From an uncultured Eubacteriales bacterium (GTDB taxonomy: Bacteria > Bacillota > Clostridia > Christensenellales > Borkfalkiaceae): 34,489 nt of DNA. Below, in pieces: positions 6,494 to 14,539 of this stretch (positions are counted from its first letter, which is position 1; the number at the start of each line of letters is the position of its first letter). A model generated the notes under the pieces. That model was not told where the DNA came from. It searched no databases and saw only the letters and a list, made by a program, of their open reading frames with translations. The stretch covers positions 1 through 34,489 of the forward strand of contig URMT01000006.1 of NCBI GenBank assembly GCA_900549005.1, in the 5' to 3' direction. A program made the position numbers and the translations under genes.

Positions 6494-6522
6494 ATTATAC
6501 CACCGAAAAAGAATAAAGGCAA
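6494..6522 (-). promoter_or_regulatory. Promoter of hpt
   Basis: TATAAT (6494-6499) with TTGCCT (6517-6522) at 17 bp on the minus strand. The -35 lies inside the 3' arm of the terminator of the upstream secB-like gene, so the two signals share bases. Confidence 0.65.
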
Positions 6523-6545
6523 GCGGCAAAATAGGCCGCTTGCCT
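6503..6545 (-). terminator. Terminator of the secB-like gene
   Basis: A perfect 11-bp stem AGGCAAGCGGC / GCCGCTTGCCT (6535-6545, 6517-6527 on the minus strand), 7-nt loop, followed by TTATTCTTTTT. It starts about 24 nt past the stop codon. Confidence 0.85.
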
Positions 6546-6568
6546 GTTTTAAACAGATTTATTTCAAA

Positions 6569-7012
6569 TTAGTTGAGCTTGTCTTCCCCGCCCACCGAGA
6601 AGGCGTATACGTCCCTGTCTTCGGGGAAGATGGGGCCGTTGATTACGGGGAGGTTGAGGGGCGCAACGTACGCCGAAGCCGTGAGGTTGGTTACGGCCGC
6701 GCGGAGATAGGGGAAGAGCATCTTGGTGGCCTCTATGACGAACTCCCTCTCCTGCTCGCTGCCTGCGGGAGCGTCCTCCACCTCGAAAGTGCCGACGAGC
6801 GTCACGTTGATGTTGAAGGGCTTGGGTTCTGCCTCGGTGCTCTCTACCTTCAACGAAAGCGCGATGAAGTTGAGCTTTTCGTTGTCCTTTACCTTTCTCA
6901 CCTGGCGGGAGAACTGGGGTTTGATGTCTAAGCGGGCGTTGGGTTCAAGCCTTACCCTGTTCATTTTGAAAGAAAGTTCTTCTGCGCCTACGCCGCGGAA
7001 ATTGATTTTCAT
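6569..7012 (-). CDS. SecB-like export chaperone family protein
   Basis: A 147-aa cytoplasmic protein. The C-terminal half resembles the SecB fold family: a beta-sandwich with alternating hydrophobics, then EATKMLFPYLRAAVTNLTAS and a Pro/Leu stretch, comparable with the LFPYxR element of proteobacterial SecB. Known: SecB keeps preproteins or toxin partners unfolded. Which applies here cannot be told; no toxin-antitoxin partner is adjacent. The ATG follows GAGGAG. It stands alone between hpt and a divergent radical-SAM gene, with its own terminator. The assignment comes from motif similarity only. Confidence 0.6.
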   Translation of the reverse strand: MKINFRGVGAEELSFKMNRVRLEPNARLDIKPQFSRQVRKVKDNEKLNFIALSLKVESTEAEPKPFNINVTLVGTFEVEDAPAGSEQEREFVIEATKMLFPYLRAAVTNLTASAYVAPLNLPVINGPIFPEDRDVYAFSVGGEDKLN

Positions 7013-7202
7013 TGCTGAATACTCCTCAAATCATTTATTTCGAATACGGCGGCCGCTCTATAAGACTTTATTGCCCGCCGCTAAATATCCGACTATCTAT
7101 ATTTTAAACCATAAGACGGCAAAACCAAACAGTTTTGAAGCACAATTTTGAAAATTATGGGCAAAAATATAAATTTTGGTGCGCCGAACTTGCCTTTCCC
7201 GC

Positions 7203-7231
7203 TTGAAAAAAGCGCATTTATATAATATAAT
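7203..7231 (+). promoter_or_regulatory. Promoter of the radical-SAM / RNase G operon
   Basis: TTGAAA (7203-7208), 17-bp spacer and TATAAT (7226-7231). The -10 box ends 6 nt before the GTG start codon, so transcription should begin at or next to the start codon. Confidence 0.75.
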
Positions 7232-7237
7232 AAGTCT

Positions 7238-9043
7238 GTGAAACCTATCGATACCGGCAAACTTAGAAATTTGCTTTTGAAATGCGAAAAACCTTCGCGC
7301 TATACGGGCGGAGAATACGGCGCCCCCGACGTAAAGCGGGGCAAATTCAACTTCTGCGCTTGCTTCCCCGACCTTTACGAAGTGGGAATGAGCAACCTGG
7401 GCATAAAGATTGTGGCAGAGTCGTTTTTGCGCCGCGGAATGTGCGCGGACTATTGCTTTGCGCCCGCAAAGGACTTCGGGCAGGGGCTGAAAGAAGAGGG
7501 CATACCCCTCTATTCCCTTGCGCTGAAAGCGCCCTTGAAAGACTTCGATATGCTCGGCTTTTCGCTGCAATACGAGCTGTGCTACACCAACCTTTTGTAT
7601 ATGCTCGACCTTGCGGGGATACCGCTCACGCGGAGGGAGCGCGAGGGCAAAAAGTACCCCCTCATCGTCGCGGGAGGGCCGTGCGCCGTCAACCCCGAGC
7701 CGCTTGCCGACTTTGTGGACATATTTTTTATAGGAGACGGCGAGAGCGTTGACGCCGACGTGGCGGAAGTATATTTGAAACACGGCGGCGCTACGGAGCA
7801 ATTTTACAGGGAGATAAGCGGCTTAGACGGCGTATACGTGCCCGCGCTTACCTCCCCCGAATACAACGCCGACGGCAGCGTGAAAGAATTTTGCGGCATA
7901 AAGCGCGTAAGGCGGGCGCTGGTGCCCGATTTGGACGGGGCGGTGTTCCCCGAAAAGATTGCCGTGCCCAACTGCGAGAGCGTGCACGACAGGGCCGTGC
8001 TGGAAGTTATGCGCGGGTGCTACCGCGGTTGCAGGTTCTGCCAGGCGGGCTTCATTTACCGACCCGTGCGCAAGCGCTCGGTTGAAACGCTGACGGCGCA
8101 GGCGTGCTCGCTGATAAAGAACACGGGCTACGGCGAGGTCAGCCTCAATTCACTGTCTACAGGCGACTACGGAAAGCTGCCCGAACTTATAAGAAGCCTT
8201 AAAGGCAATCTTCCGCCCGAAATTACTCTCGCCCTGCCTTCGCTGAGGGTAGACAGCTTCGACGGCGAGTTTGCGCAGGACGCGCGCAAGACTTCGCTCA
8301 CGTTCGCGCCCGAGGCGGGCACCCAGCGGCTTAGGGACGTGATAAACAAAGACGTGACCGAAGAAGAGATTATGCGCGCGGCAAAGAGCGCGTTCGGTGC
8401 GGGATATTCGGCGGTCAAATTATATTTTATGCTCGGCCTGCCCACCGAAACGGACGACGACCTTGCGGGCATATGCGACATATGCGAAAAGATACGCCTT
8501 CTTTATTCCTCGCAGAAGAGGCAGAAGGCACTGAGGATTTCCGTCTCCGTGGCGACGTTCGTGCCCAAGCCCTTCACCCCCTTCCAGTGGGAGAAACAGG
8601 CGGACGAGGACGAAGTGAAGCACAAGCAGGACTACCTTATAAAGCACCTGCCGCGCGGCGTGAAGCTGAGTTGGAGCGCATACTACCCCTCCTTCCTCGA
8701 AGCCGTGCTTGCGCGCGGCGACAGAAGGCTGGGCAGGGTGATTGCCGAGGCGTATAAAAACGGCTGCACATTCGACGGCTGGGACAACGATTTTAACGAA
8801 GACGGCTGGAAAAAGGCCTTTGATGAATGCGGCATATGCGGCGGGCAATACGTGCGCGAGAGAGGCACGGACGAAATTCTGCCCTGGGACTTCATCGATA
8901 TGATGATAGATAAAAAGTTCCTTATAAAAGAGCGGGAGCGCGCCTATGCGGGCGAGGTTACGGGCAGCTGCCAGGGCGGATGCAAGGGCTGCGGAATGCA
9001 GAAGGACTGCCCCGCCGCGAGGGGGATTTATGATAGCGTTTAA
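7238..9043 (+). CDS. TIGR03960-type radical SAM protein
   Basis: A 601-aa protein of the uncharacterised radical SAM family found next to DUF2344 proteins. An N-terminal region (about 1-240) looks like a B12-binding-type domain (YEVGMSNLGIKIV; FIGDGES). The radical SAM core has C261-x3-C265-x2-C268 (RGCYRGCRFCQAGF) for the 4Fe-4S cluster. A cysteine-rich tail (GSCQGGCKGCGMQKDC) may bind a second cluster. The reaction is unknown; a role in RNA or ribosome biogenesis is only suggested by neighbours. The GTG start has no SD and lies 6 nt after the -10 box. The stop overlaps the next gene by 14 nt. Confidence 0.92.
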   Translation: MKPIDTGKLRNLLLKCEKPSRYTGGEYGAPDVKRGKFNFCACFPDLYEVGMSNLGIKIVAESFLRRGMCADYCFAPAKDFGQGLKEEGIPLYSLALKAPLKDFDMLGFSLQYELCYTNLLYMLDLAGIPLTRREREGKKYPLIVAGGPCAVNPEPLADFVDIFFIGDGESVDADVAEVYLKHGGATEQFYREISGLDGVYVPALTSPEYNADGSVKEFCGIKRVRRALVPDLDGAVFPEKIAVPNCESVHDRAVLEVMRGCYRGCRFCQAGFIYRPVRKRSVETLTAQACSLIKNTGYGEVSLNSLSTGDYGKLPELIRSLKGNLPPEITLALPSLRVDSFDGEFAQDARKTSLTFAPEAGTQRLRDVINKDVTEEEIMRAAKSAFGAGYSAVKLYFMLGLPTETDDDLAGICDICEKIRLLYSSQKRQKALRISVSVATFVPKPFTPFQWEKQADEDEVKHKQDYLIKHLPRGVKLSWSAYYPSFLEAVLARGDRRLGRVIAEAYKNGCTFDGWDNDFNEDGWKKAFDECGICGGQYVRERGTDEILPWDFIDMMIDKKFLIKERERAYAGEVTGSCQGGCKGCGMQKDCPAARGIYDSV

Positions 9044-9635
9044 GTACACTAAGACGGACGGCGCCGAATACATCTCGCACCTCGACCTTTTAAGGCACAT
9101 AGACCGCACCCTGCGGCGCGCGGGGATAAAAGTTGAATACAGCCAGGGTTTCCACAAGCACCCCAGGATTTTTATGGGCAACCCCCTTGCGCTCGGCGTG
9201 CGCTCTGTGAGCGAATACTGCGCGGCAGACACCGATTTTGAAGGCGACTTTTTATCGGCGTTCAACGCCTGCTCGCCCGCGGGAATAAAGTGTCTGGCGG
9301 CAAGAAATTGCAAAAACAACCCCAACTATGCCGAAAATATTTATGCCTGCCGCTACGAGGCGAAGGGAATAGCACCCTTCGATACGGAAGGACTTTTAAG
9401 CAGAGAGAGCATAGTTATAACCGACCTTAAAGGGCGCACGGTGGACATTCGCCCCAGGATATGTTCGGTTGAACGGAGGGAAGGCAAGGTTATTTTTACG
9501 CTGCGCTGCGGCGAACAGAACCTGCGCCCCGACCTGTTCTGCACATACCTTGCCGAAAACTTCGGCGGGCGGGCGGCATACATTTTAAAGACGGAAAGCT
9601 ACTTCAAAGACGGCGCGGCAGACGGCATACTCTGA
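9030..9635 (+). CDS. DUF2344 (TIGR03936) radical SAM-linked protein
   Basis: A 201-aa partner of the preceding radical SAM protein. The signature N-terminus is EYISHLDLLRHIDRTLRRAG and EYSQGFHKHPRIFMGNPLAL, then GVRSVSEY, all typical of the family. Earlier starts exist in frame, but the ATG at 9030 has GAGGGGG four nt upstream and matches the family N-terminus. The overlap with the upstream gene implies coupled translation. The biochemical function is unknown. The family co-occurs with RNase E/G, as it does here. Confidence 0.92.
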   Translation: MIAFKYTKTDGAEYISHLDLLRHIDRTLRRAGIKVEYSQGFHKHPRIFMGNPLALGVRSVSEYCAADTDFEGDFLSAFNACSPAGIKCLAARNCKNNPNYAENIYACRYEAKGIAPFDTEGLLSRESIVITDLKGRTVDIRPRICSVERREGKVIFTLRCGEQNLRPDLFCTYLAENFGGRAAYILKTESYFKDGAADGIL

Positions 9636-9746
9636 AAGATTTTCAAAGCCGCGCAGGCAGTACGGAGAAGAAAAAAGTTTATAACTTATCGGTGCGGCAA
9701 ACATATGCGCGGCGCGGCCCTGCATATTGCGCACACAGGGAAGAAT

Positions 9747-11213
9747 ATGGCAAAAAAGACAATTTACTTTGATAAACTTTGCGGTTTTTCCGTTACGGCG
9801 GTAACCGAAAACGGTAAGGTTACCGACTGTAAATTTTCGGCCGACGACGATGCCCCCGCCGTCGGGAATATATACAGGGGGCGTGTGGTGAACGTGCTCG
9901 AAGGTATGCAGGCTGCATTCGTCGACTGCGGATTGGAGCGGAACTGCTACCTTTCGGCCGAGGACGTGCCCTACGGCACCGAGGGCGGCGTGAGCGGACT
10001 GAACGCAGGCGACGAACTGATGGTGCAGATAGTGAAAACGCCTTCGGGAAAGAAGGGCGCCAAGGTTACGGCAAAGCCTTCGTTTGTGGGAAAGACCCTT
10101 ATATATCTGCCGAATACCGACTTTGTGGGCATATCGCACCGCATAGAGGACGACGAACTGCGCGAAAGCCTTATATTTGCCGCAAAGCGCGCAAAGCGCA
10201 AGGGCGAAGGAATGGTAATACGCAACGCCGCGCCCTTCTGTACCTACGAACAGATAGACGAGGAACTTAAATTTTTGCGCACCATCTACGAGCGCACGGC
10301 AGAGGCATTCAGGCGGGCAAAGGCGGGCGAACTTATCCACACAGACTTCACTATGCCCGTGCGCGTTATGCGCAATTTTACGGAATACGACGTAGCCAAG
10401 ATAGTTACGGGAAGAGCGGAGCAGTACGAAGAGATTAAGGAACTGCTCTCCATAATGCCGGGCGGCAGGCAGATAAAACTTGAACTGTATTCGGGCGGGC
10501 GCGATATGCTTGAACAGGCGGGCCTTGCCGCGCAGATTGCCGAAGCGTGCTCTGAACGCGTGGAGCTTAAAGGCGGCGCATACCTTATAATAGAGCGCAC
10601 CGAGGCGCTCACTTCGATAGACGTGAACACGGGCGGCTTTACGGGCGAAGACAGCCTTGAATATACCGTATACCACACCAACCTTGCCGCCGCGCGCGAA
10701 ATTGCGCGGCAGGTGAAACTGCGCAACATAGGCGGGCTGTTCGTCGTGGACTTTATCGATATGGCCGAAGAGGGACACAGGCGCGCGCTGGTGCAGGAAC
10801 TTGAAAAGGCCTTGCAGAGCGACGCCGCGCCGCACAGAGTGCTGCCTATGTCAGACTTCGGGCTGGTGGAGTTTACCCGCAAGCGCTCGGGGGCGGAACT
10901 TTCTTCCTTTGTGATACAGCCCTGCCCCGTATGCGGTTACGGACGGGACTATTCGAACGATTTTTATATGCTGCTGTGCTATTCCGAGGCGCTTAAAGCG
11001 CTCGACGGCGGCGCGGCCGCCGCCACTTTGGAAGTGCGCCCCGAGGTTGCCGCATACCTTGCCGCAAACAAGGCGTTCGGCGACGGCATACGCGAAAAAT
11101 TCCCACGCGCCGAGGTATATGTTATGCCAGACTGTTCAAAAAAGAGCAGGGAATATTTCTGCCGCGCGGAGAGAAAGGGGTTCACACCGCCCGACGGCGC
11201 CATAAAAATATAA
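9747..11213 (+). CDS. rng: Ribonuclease E/G family endoribonuclease
   Basis: Single-strand-specific endoribonuclease acting in rRNA maturation and mRNA decay. The 488-aa product has an S1-like region (VGNIYRGRVVNVLEGMQAAF), the catalytic DNase I-like part with SIDVNTGG (D292) and VVDFIDM (335-339), and the zinc-link CPVCGYG (C393, C396). It lacks the long C-terminal scaffold of RNase E, so it is RNase G-sized. Start chosen at MAKKTIYF (9747), with AGGGA upstream, over an in-frame ATG at 9705 that lies in GC-rich sequence. Third gene of the operon, ended by a strong terminator. Confidence 0.95.
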   Translation: MAKKTIYFDKLCGFSVTAVTENGKVTDCKFSADDDAPAVGNIYRGRVVNVLEGMQAAFVDCGLERNCYLSAEDVPYGTEGGVSGLNAGDELMVQIVKTPSGKKGAKVTAKPSFVGKTLIYLPNTDFVGISHRIEDDELRESLIFAAKRAKRKGEGMVIRNAAPFCTYEQIDEELKFLRTIYERTAEAFRRAKAGELIHTDFTMPVRVMRNFTEYDVAKIVTGRAEQYEEIKELLSIMPGGRQIKLELYSGGRDMLEQAGLAAQIAEACSERVELKGGAYLIIERTEALTSIDVNTGGFTGEDSLEYTVYHTNLAAAREIARQVKLRNIGGLFVVDFIDMAEEGHRRALVQELEKALQSDAAPHRVLPMSDFGLVEFTRKRSGAELSSFVIQPCPVCGYGRDYSNDFYMLLCYSEALKALDGGAAAATLEVRPEVAAYLAANKAFGDGIREKFPRAEVYVMPDCSKKSREYFCRAERKGFTPPDGAIKI

Positions 11214-11247
11214 AATCAGAACGGAAGAATAAACTTACCCGATATGC

Positions 11248-11286
11248 AAAGGGGGCACGCGCTTTGCGCGTGCCCCCTTTCTTTCG
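11248..11286 (+). terminator. Terminator of the radical-SAM / RNase G operon
   Basis: 14-bp stem AAAGGGGGCACGCG / CGCGTGCCCCCTTT with a 5-nt loop, followed by CTTTC. The flanking A run means it may also serve the convergent gene at 11364-11804. Confidence 0.88.
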
Positions 11287-11363
11287 CTGCGCCGCAGGCA
11301 TACGGCAACCATACCGCGATTGCCCCGCATATATGGCCGGACTATGCGGCCGCGCGGGCACAG

Positions 11364-11804
11364 TCACAGATATTTTTTGAGCCTGCGCTCGAACCCCTCT
11401 TCCAAAGCTATCAGCCTGTCTAAAAGCTGTTTAATCTCTTCGTCCACCTCTTCGCCTCCGTCGGTACGCGTGGTTTTAAGGCTGGTTATGCCCGTCACCG
11501 TGCCCTTTATCATCATCTGGGCTATGTGCTGGGACGAATTGTCTGCCGCGGTGTTCATCTTTATCGCCGACCACATCATCGCCTTTTTTACGGGCGAAGG
11601 CTCCTTTATCTCCATTCCGTACCTCCGCGCAAGCGCGGCCGCCATACCCGATATCTGTTCATACTCCTCGTGCTCGCGCATTATCTCTTCCTTTATCTGC
11701 ACGTCGTCCACCTCGGGCAGAATATCCGATATCGATTGCAGCGCAAGCTGGGCGTTGCGGTAAATTTCAGCTAAAATTTCGCTGTCGCTTTTGACTTTTT
11801 CCAT
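11364..11804 (-). CDS. Conserved hypothetical helical protein (ferritin-like in outline)
   Basis: A 146-aa, almost all-helical acidic protein: SEILAEIYRNAQLALQSISD, an EEYEQISGMAAALARRYGME helix, then MNTAADNSSQHIAQMMIKGT and a final charged helix ending RLKKYL. The pattern of helices with spaced Glu and His is ferritin-like in outline, but no complete metal site is evident. I do not assign a function. The start was moved to the ATG at 11802-11804 because AGGAGG sits just upstream; the longer frame begins 30 nt earlier without an SD. It is monocistronic and convergent with rng. Confidence 0.8.
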   Translation of the reverse strand: MEKVKSDSEILAEIYRNAQLALQSISDILPEVDDVQIKEEIMREHEEYEQISGMAAALARRYGMEIKEPSPVKKAMMWSAIKMNTAADNSSQHIAQMMIKGTVTGITSLKTTRTDGGEEVDEEIKQLLDRLIALEEGFERRLKKYL

Positions 11805-11983
11805 ATTTCCTCCTTTTATTTCAAGTATGCGCACCTGCCGCCCGCGCTATACGGCAGGAAGGCCCTGCGGTGCAAAAGGGCGCAAAGGGTGCGAGCGGGC
11901 GCAAAAAGAATAAGAAAGAACGAAAAAACCGCCTTTATGCGCATAATTTTATAAAATTGGCAAAACTGCGCGGCCTTTTTTGC

Positions 11984-12012
11984 TTGACTTAAAGGGCGGG
12001 CTGTGGTAAAGT
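11984..12012 (+). promoter_or_regulatory. Promoter of rplU-rpmA
   Basis: TTGACT (11984-11989), 17-bp spacer, TAAAGT (12007-12012). It gives a leader of about 115 nt before rplU. Confidence 0.8.
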
Positions 12013-12017
12013 ATATT

Positions 12018-12135
12018 TCGAGCCGCTCGGGACGGGCTCTTTTTTAAGTGCCAAAATTTTTTGAATGGCCGCCCGCGACGCTTTATTTTGCGCGCAAATT
12101 CCCGGCGAGACTGGTCAGAGGAGGCAAAACTTTAA
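12018..12135 (+). promoter_or_regulatory. Putative L21-type leader of rplU
   Basis: The leader has a short hairpin GAGCC / GGCTC followed by TTTTTT (12018-12045, attenuator-like), then GC-rich segments and CTGGTCAGAGGAGGC at the ribosome-binding site. Firmicutes rplU genes often carry an autoregulatory L21 leader. Membership is inferred from position and the attenuator-like hairpin, not from a full match. Confidence 0.45.
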
Positions 12136-12495
12136 ATGTACGCTATTTTTGAGAACGGCAGCAAGCAGTACAGGGTAAGCGAAGGCGACACCGTGAAACT
12201 GGAAAAGCTGAACGCAAACGTAGGCGACACCGTTGAATTCCCCGTAATTATGGTTGCGGACGAGAAGGGCATACAGGTAGGCGCCGAAGTTGCAAACGCA
12301 AAGGTAACCGCAACGGTAGTTGCACAGGGCAAGGCGAAGAAGATTATCGTCTTCAAGTACAAGGCCAAGAAGAACGAACGCAAGAAGCAGGGTCACAGGC
12401 AGCCCTTCACCGAAGTGAAGGTGGTTTCTATCGGCGCAGCCAAGAAAACCAGGGCAAAGAAGGCCGAAAAGCCCGCCGAAGCTAAGGCAGAATAA
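12136..12495 (+). CDS. rplU: 50S ribosomal protein L21
   Basis: 23S rRNA-binding protein. The 119-aa product starts [20 protein letters not shown], contains the RNA-binding segment [20 protein letters not shown] with RQPFTEVKV, and ends in a Lys/Ala-rich tail about 15 residues longer than the shortest homologues. GAGGAGG lies 11 nt before the ATG. First gene of rplU-rpmA. The cysteine protease gene ysxB/prp usually found next is absent: rpmA begins 21 nt after the stop. Confidence 0.97.
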   Translation: MYAIFENGSKQYRVSEGDTVKLEKLNANVGDTVEFPVIMVADEKGIQVGAEVANAKVTATVVAQGKAKKIIVFKYKAKKNERKKQGHRQPFTEVKVVSIGAAKKTRAKKAEKPAEAKAE

Positions 12496-12515
12496 TTACG
12501 GGAGGAATACAGACA

Positions 12516-12788
12516 ATGTTACTTTTAAATTTATTCGCCCATAAAAAAGGTACAGGTTCTTCGCACAACGGCAGAGACAGCGAGGCCAAGAGGCTTGGCG
12601 TTAAGCGCTCCGACGGCCAGTTCGTGCTTGCAGGCAACATCCTTGTAAGGCAGCGCGGCACCAAGTTCCGCCCCGGCAACAACGTAGGCATCGGCAAGGA
12701 CGATACTCTGTTCGCCCTCATCGACGGCACCGTTAAGTTTGAAAGGGTTGGCAAAGACGGCAAGCAGGTTTCCGTTTACGCAGAGTAA
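12516..12788 (+). CDS. rpmA: 50S ribosomal protein L27 with shortened pre-sequence
   Basis: L27 reaches the peptidyl transferase centre with its N-terminus. The 90-aa product has the family body ([20 protein letters not shown]). As in other Firmicutes it has an N-terminal extension, which the protease Prp removes in Staphylococcus. Here the extension is MLLLNLF before AHKKG, whereas the usual motif is about LNLQxFA. The Gln and following hydrophobic are missing, so the extension is two residues shorter. SD GGGAGG precedes the ATG. No prp gene lies between rplU and rpmA. Whether the extension is cleaved is open. Confidence 0.96.
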   Translation: MLLLNLFAHKKGTGSSHNGRDSEAKRLGVKRSDGQFVLAGNILVRQRGTKFRPGNNVGIGKDDTLFALIDGTVKFERVGKDGKQVSVYAE

Positions 12789-12817
12789 ACCTTTTTGAAG
12801 GCATAAAACTTGAATTT

Positions 12818-12853
12818 AAAGAGGCAGGCAAATTTTTGCCCGCCTCTTTTTTT
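12818..12853 (+). terminator. Terminator of rplU-rpmA
   Basis: Stem AAGAGGC-A-GGCAA / TTGCC-C-GCCTCTT with one A-C mismatch, followed by a run of T. It lies about 30 nt past the rpmA stop. Confidence 0.88.
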
Positions 12854-12929
12854 ACCGTAATTCAATATCTTTGCCGACCATTTTTTGTATTTTAAAAATC
12901 TATGCCGACCGTTTAAGGCAACCTGTCAC

Positions 12930-13128
12930 GCGGGCAAAGCCCGCTCCTCACTAATCACTTGCTCACGCAGGGCGCAACCATCACGCGCGGCGTGCCGCGC
13001 ACATCACTAATCACGTTGCCGCAAGGCAACTCATCACTTATCACTTGCGCCCACATGGCGCAATTATCACTGCACGCAGTGCCCTATTGCCCCGCACATA
13101 TGCCGCAAACAACGGGCATTTACAGCGC
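12930..13128. repeat. Mini-hairpin repeat array, copy 2
   Basis: Five short perfect hairpins: GCGGGC/GCCCGC (12930-12944), GCGCGG/CCGCGC (12985-13000), GTTGCC/GGCAAC (13015-13030), TTGCGCC/GGCGCAA (13045-13063) and CACTGC/GCAGTG (13068-13081). They are joined by linkers of the type TCACTAATCAC, TCATCACTTATCAC and ATTATCAC. The minus strand of its right end (GGCATATGTGCGGGGCAATA) matches the start of the copy at 34321. It fills the gap between rpmA and the GNAT gene and encodes nothing recognisable. Confidence 0.8.
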
Positions 13129-13137
13129 AAACGCGCC

Positions 13138-13632
13138 TTACTTTTTGCCGCAGGATTCGCAGCCGCCGCAATCTGTTTTTACAAACACGTTGCAGTCGAG
13201 TTCGGCGCACTCTTCGCCGCTCATTTCGTACCCGCACGCGGAGAAGAAATCGACAGCCTCTGCATCTGGCAGTGCATATATGCCCTTTGCCCCTCCCTCT
13301 TTAAGCCGCATTTCGGCGGTGTATAAGAGGAACTTGCCCAATCCGCGGCGGCGGTGCGACATCACTATATATATCTCGCGGATATCGCCCCAGCCGTCCT
13401 TGAAATTCCAGTCGTTGCCGGGCTCGTCAATCTGATATATGCAGAAGCCGCACAAACTGCCGTCCTCCTCGATGAGGTCGACGCGCAGAAGCCCCGCAAG
13501 CAGGTCGGGCAGTACATATTCGCGGACGAGGTGTTCGGCGTCCTCGTCGCAGCCCAGCTCGTCGTAGTAATCGGCAAACATCTTGCCGAACCTTTCGGCA
13601 TATTCATCGGTGAGCGGAAATACCCTTACCAT
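13138..13632 (-). CDS. GNAT family N-acetyltransferase with cysteine-rich tail
   Basis: A 164-aa acetyl-CoA dependent acyltransferase of unknown substrate. The acetyl-CoA loop is HRRRGLGKFLLYTAEMRL (R95-x-G97-L98-G99 core), preceded by the beta-4 strand IREIYIVMS, then FFSACGYEMSG (GY element of motif B). The C-terminus ends CGGCESCGKK with cysteines at 155, 158 and 161, an unusual metal-like or redox-like tail. Start at the ATG 13630-13632, seven nt after GGAG; an in-frame start 24 nt earlier lacks an SD. It may be co-transcribed with the methyltransferase upstream, with a 92-nt gap. Confidence 0.85.
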   Translation of the reverse strand: MVRVFPLTDEYAERFGKMFADYYDELGCDEDAEHLVREYVLPDLLAGLLRVDLIEEDGSLCGFCIYQIDEPGNDWNFKDGWGDIREIYIVMSHRRRGLGKFLLYTAEMRLKEGGAKGIYALPDAEAVDFFSACGYEMSGEECAELDCNVFVKTDCGGCESCGKK

Positions 13633-13724
13633 ATAATAACTCCTTACCGCGCCCAAAAGGCGCTTAATTTTTTATGCCGCGGGCGGCAAAATATGCGTTA
13701 GTTGCGGCATATTGCCGTGCCAAT

Positions 13725-14474
13725 TTACTTTTTTACCGCCTTTACGCGTATGCGTACATAGTCGATAAACCACTGCCCGTCTTTATAAAGTTTTGAGCGC
13801 AGCCTGCTCTCTGCCTCGGCGATAATTTCGTCGCGCACGCCGCCTGCAAGCCCCTCAAAAGGTTTTTTAAGGAAGGTGAGAATCCAGTTTTTCAGCCCGT
13901 CCTCCCCCTTCTGCCGCGTGGGGCGGGGAAACAGTGAACAGAATACGGGCGTGAGCCCCGCGCCCTCCAACACGGGCGCGAAACTGCCAATCGACTGAAA
14001 GTTGAACGTGCGGCGGTATGAAAGGCCGCGCTCGGCAAAAATGTTTTCGAGCGCGGAATGTACGGCCTCGGCACAGCCCTTGCCGCCGAACTCGCACACC
14101 AGCTCGCCGCCCGCGCGCAGGTTAGCCGCAAGGTTTTTGGCGAGTGCGGAAAGGTCGTCTATCCAATGGAACACGGCGTTTGAAAAAATTCCGTCGGCGG
14201 GTTTTTCAAGCGAAAATTTTGCGGCGTCGGCAAGCATAAACGAGGCGGCGGGAGCCGTACTTTTTGCAAGCGAAAGCATTTCGGCAGAGCTGTCTATGCC
14301 GATAACTTCATAACCCATATCGCACAGCTTTCTGGTCAGCGCGCCGCTGCCGCAACCTACGTCGGCAATGCGCGAACCGCGGCCGAGCGTGAACATACCC
14401 GTAAGCTCTTCGCCGTATTCATAGACGAAAGAAAAATTGTCGCGGTAATTTTCTGCATTCCATTTTATATTCAT
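13725..14474 (-). CDS. Class I SAM-dependent methyltransferase (Tam-like)
   Basis: A 249-aa cytoplasmic methyltransferase. Motif I is IADVGCGSGALTRKL (36-50); EVIGIDSSAEML gives the ribose-binding acidic residue; FSNAVFHWIDD and LRAGGELVCEF follow as post-I motifs. The whole layout, starting KWNAENYRDNFSFVYEYG, resembles trans-aconitate 2-methyltransferase-like proteins, but the substrate cannot be read from sequence. SD GGAGG sits before the ATG. It is divergent from the AraC regulator, and its promoter lies at 14540-14568. Confidence 0.88.
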   Translation of the reverse strand: MNIKWNAENYRDNFSFVYEYGEELTGMFTLGRGSRIADVGCGSGALTRKLCDMGYEVIGIDSSAEMLSLAKSTAPAASFMLADAAKFSLEKPADGIFSNAVFHWIDDLSALAKNLAANLRAGGELVCEFGGKGCAEAVHSALENIFAERGLSYRRTFNFQSIGSFAPVLEGAGLTPVFCSLFPRPTRQKGEDGLKNWILTFLKKPFEGLAGGVRDEIIAEAESRLRSKLYKDGQWFIDYVRIRVKAVKK

Positions 14475-14539
14475 TGCCGCCCTCCCCCTCTGCTGCCTGT
14501 GCAGAGCATATTGCGCGCCACAAGTGGTAATTCAACATA

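Noticed and set aside
9705-9746. Upstream ATG for RNase G at 9705
   Set aside because: No SD, GC-rich repeat-like sequence, and the family N-terminus matches the start at 9747.
7097-10835. Several long minus-strand frames opposite the radical SAM and RNase G genes
   Set aside because: The plus-strand genes are certain from motifs, and the antisense products have unnatural composition.
12930-13110. CRISPR-like regular spacing of TCACTAATCAC-type motifs
   Set aside because: Linkers are short and variable, the intervening segments are self-complementary hairpins instead of unique spacers, and no cas gene is near.
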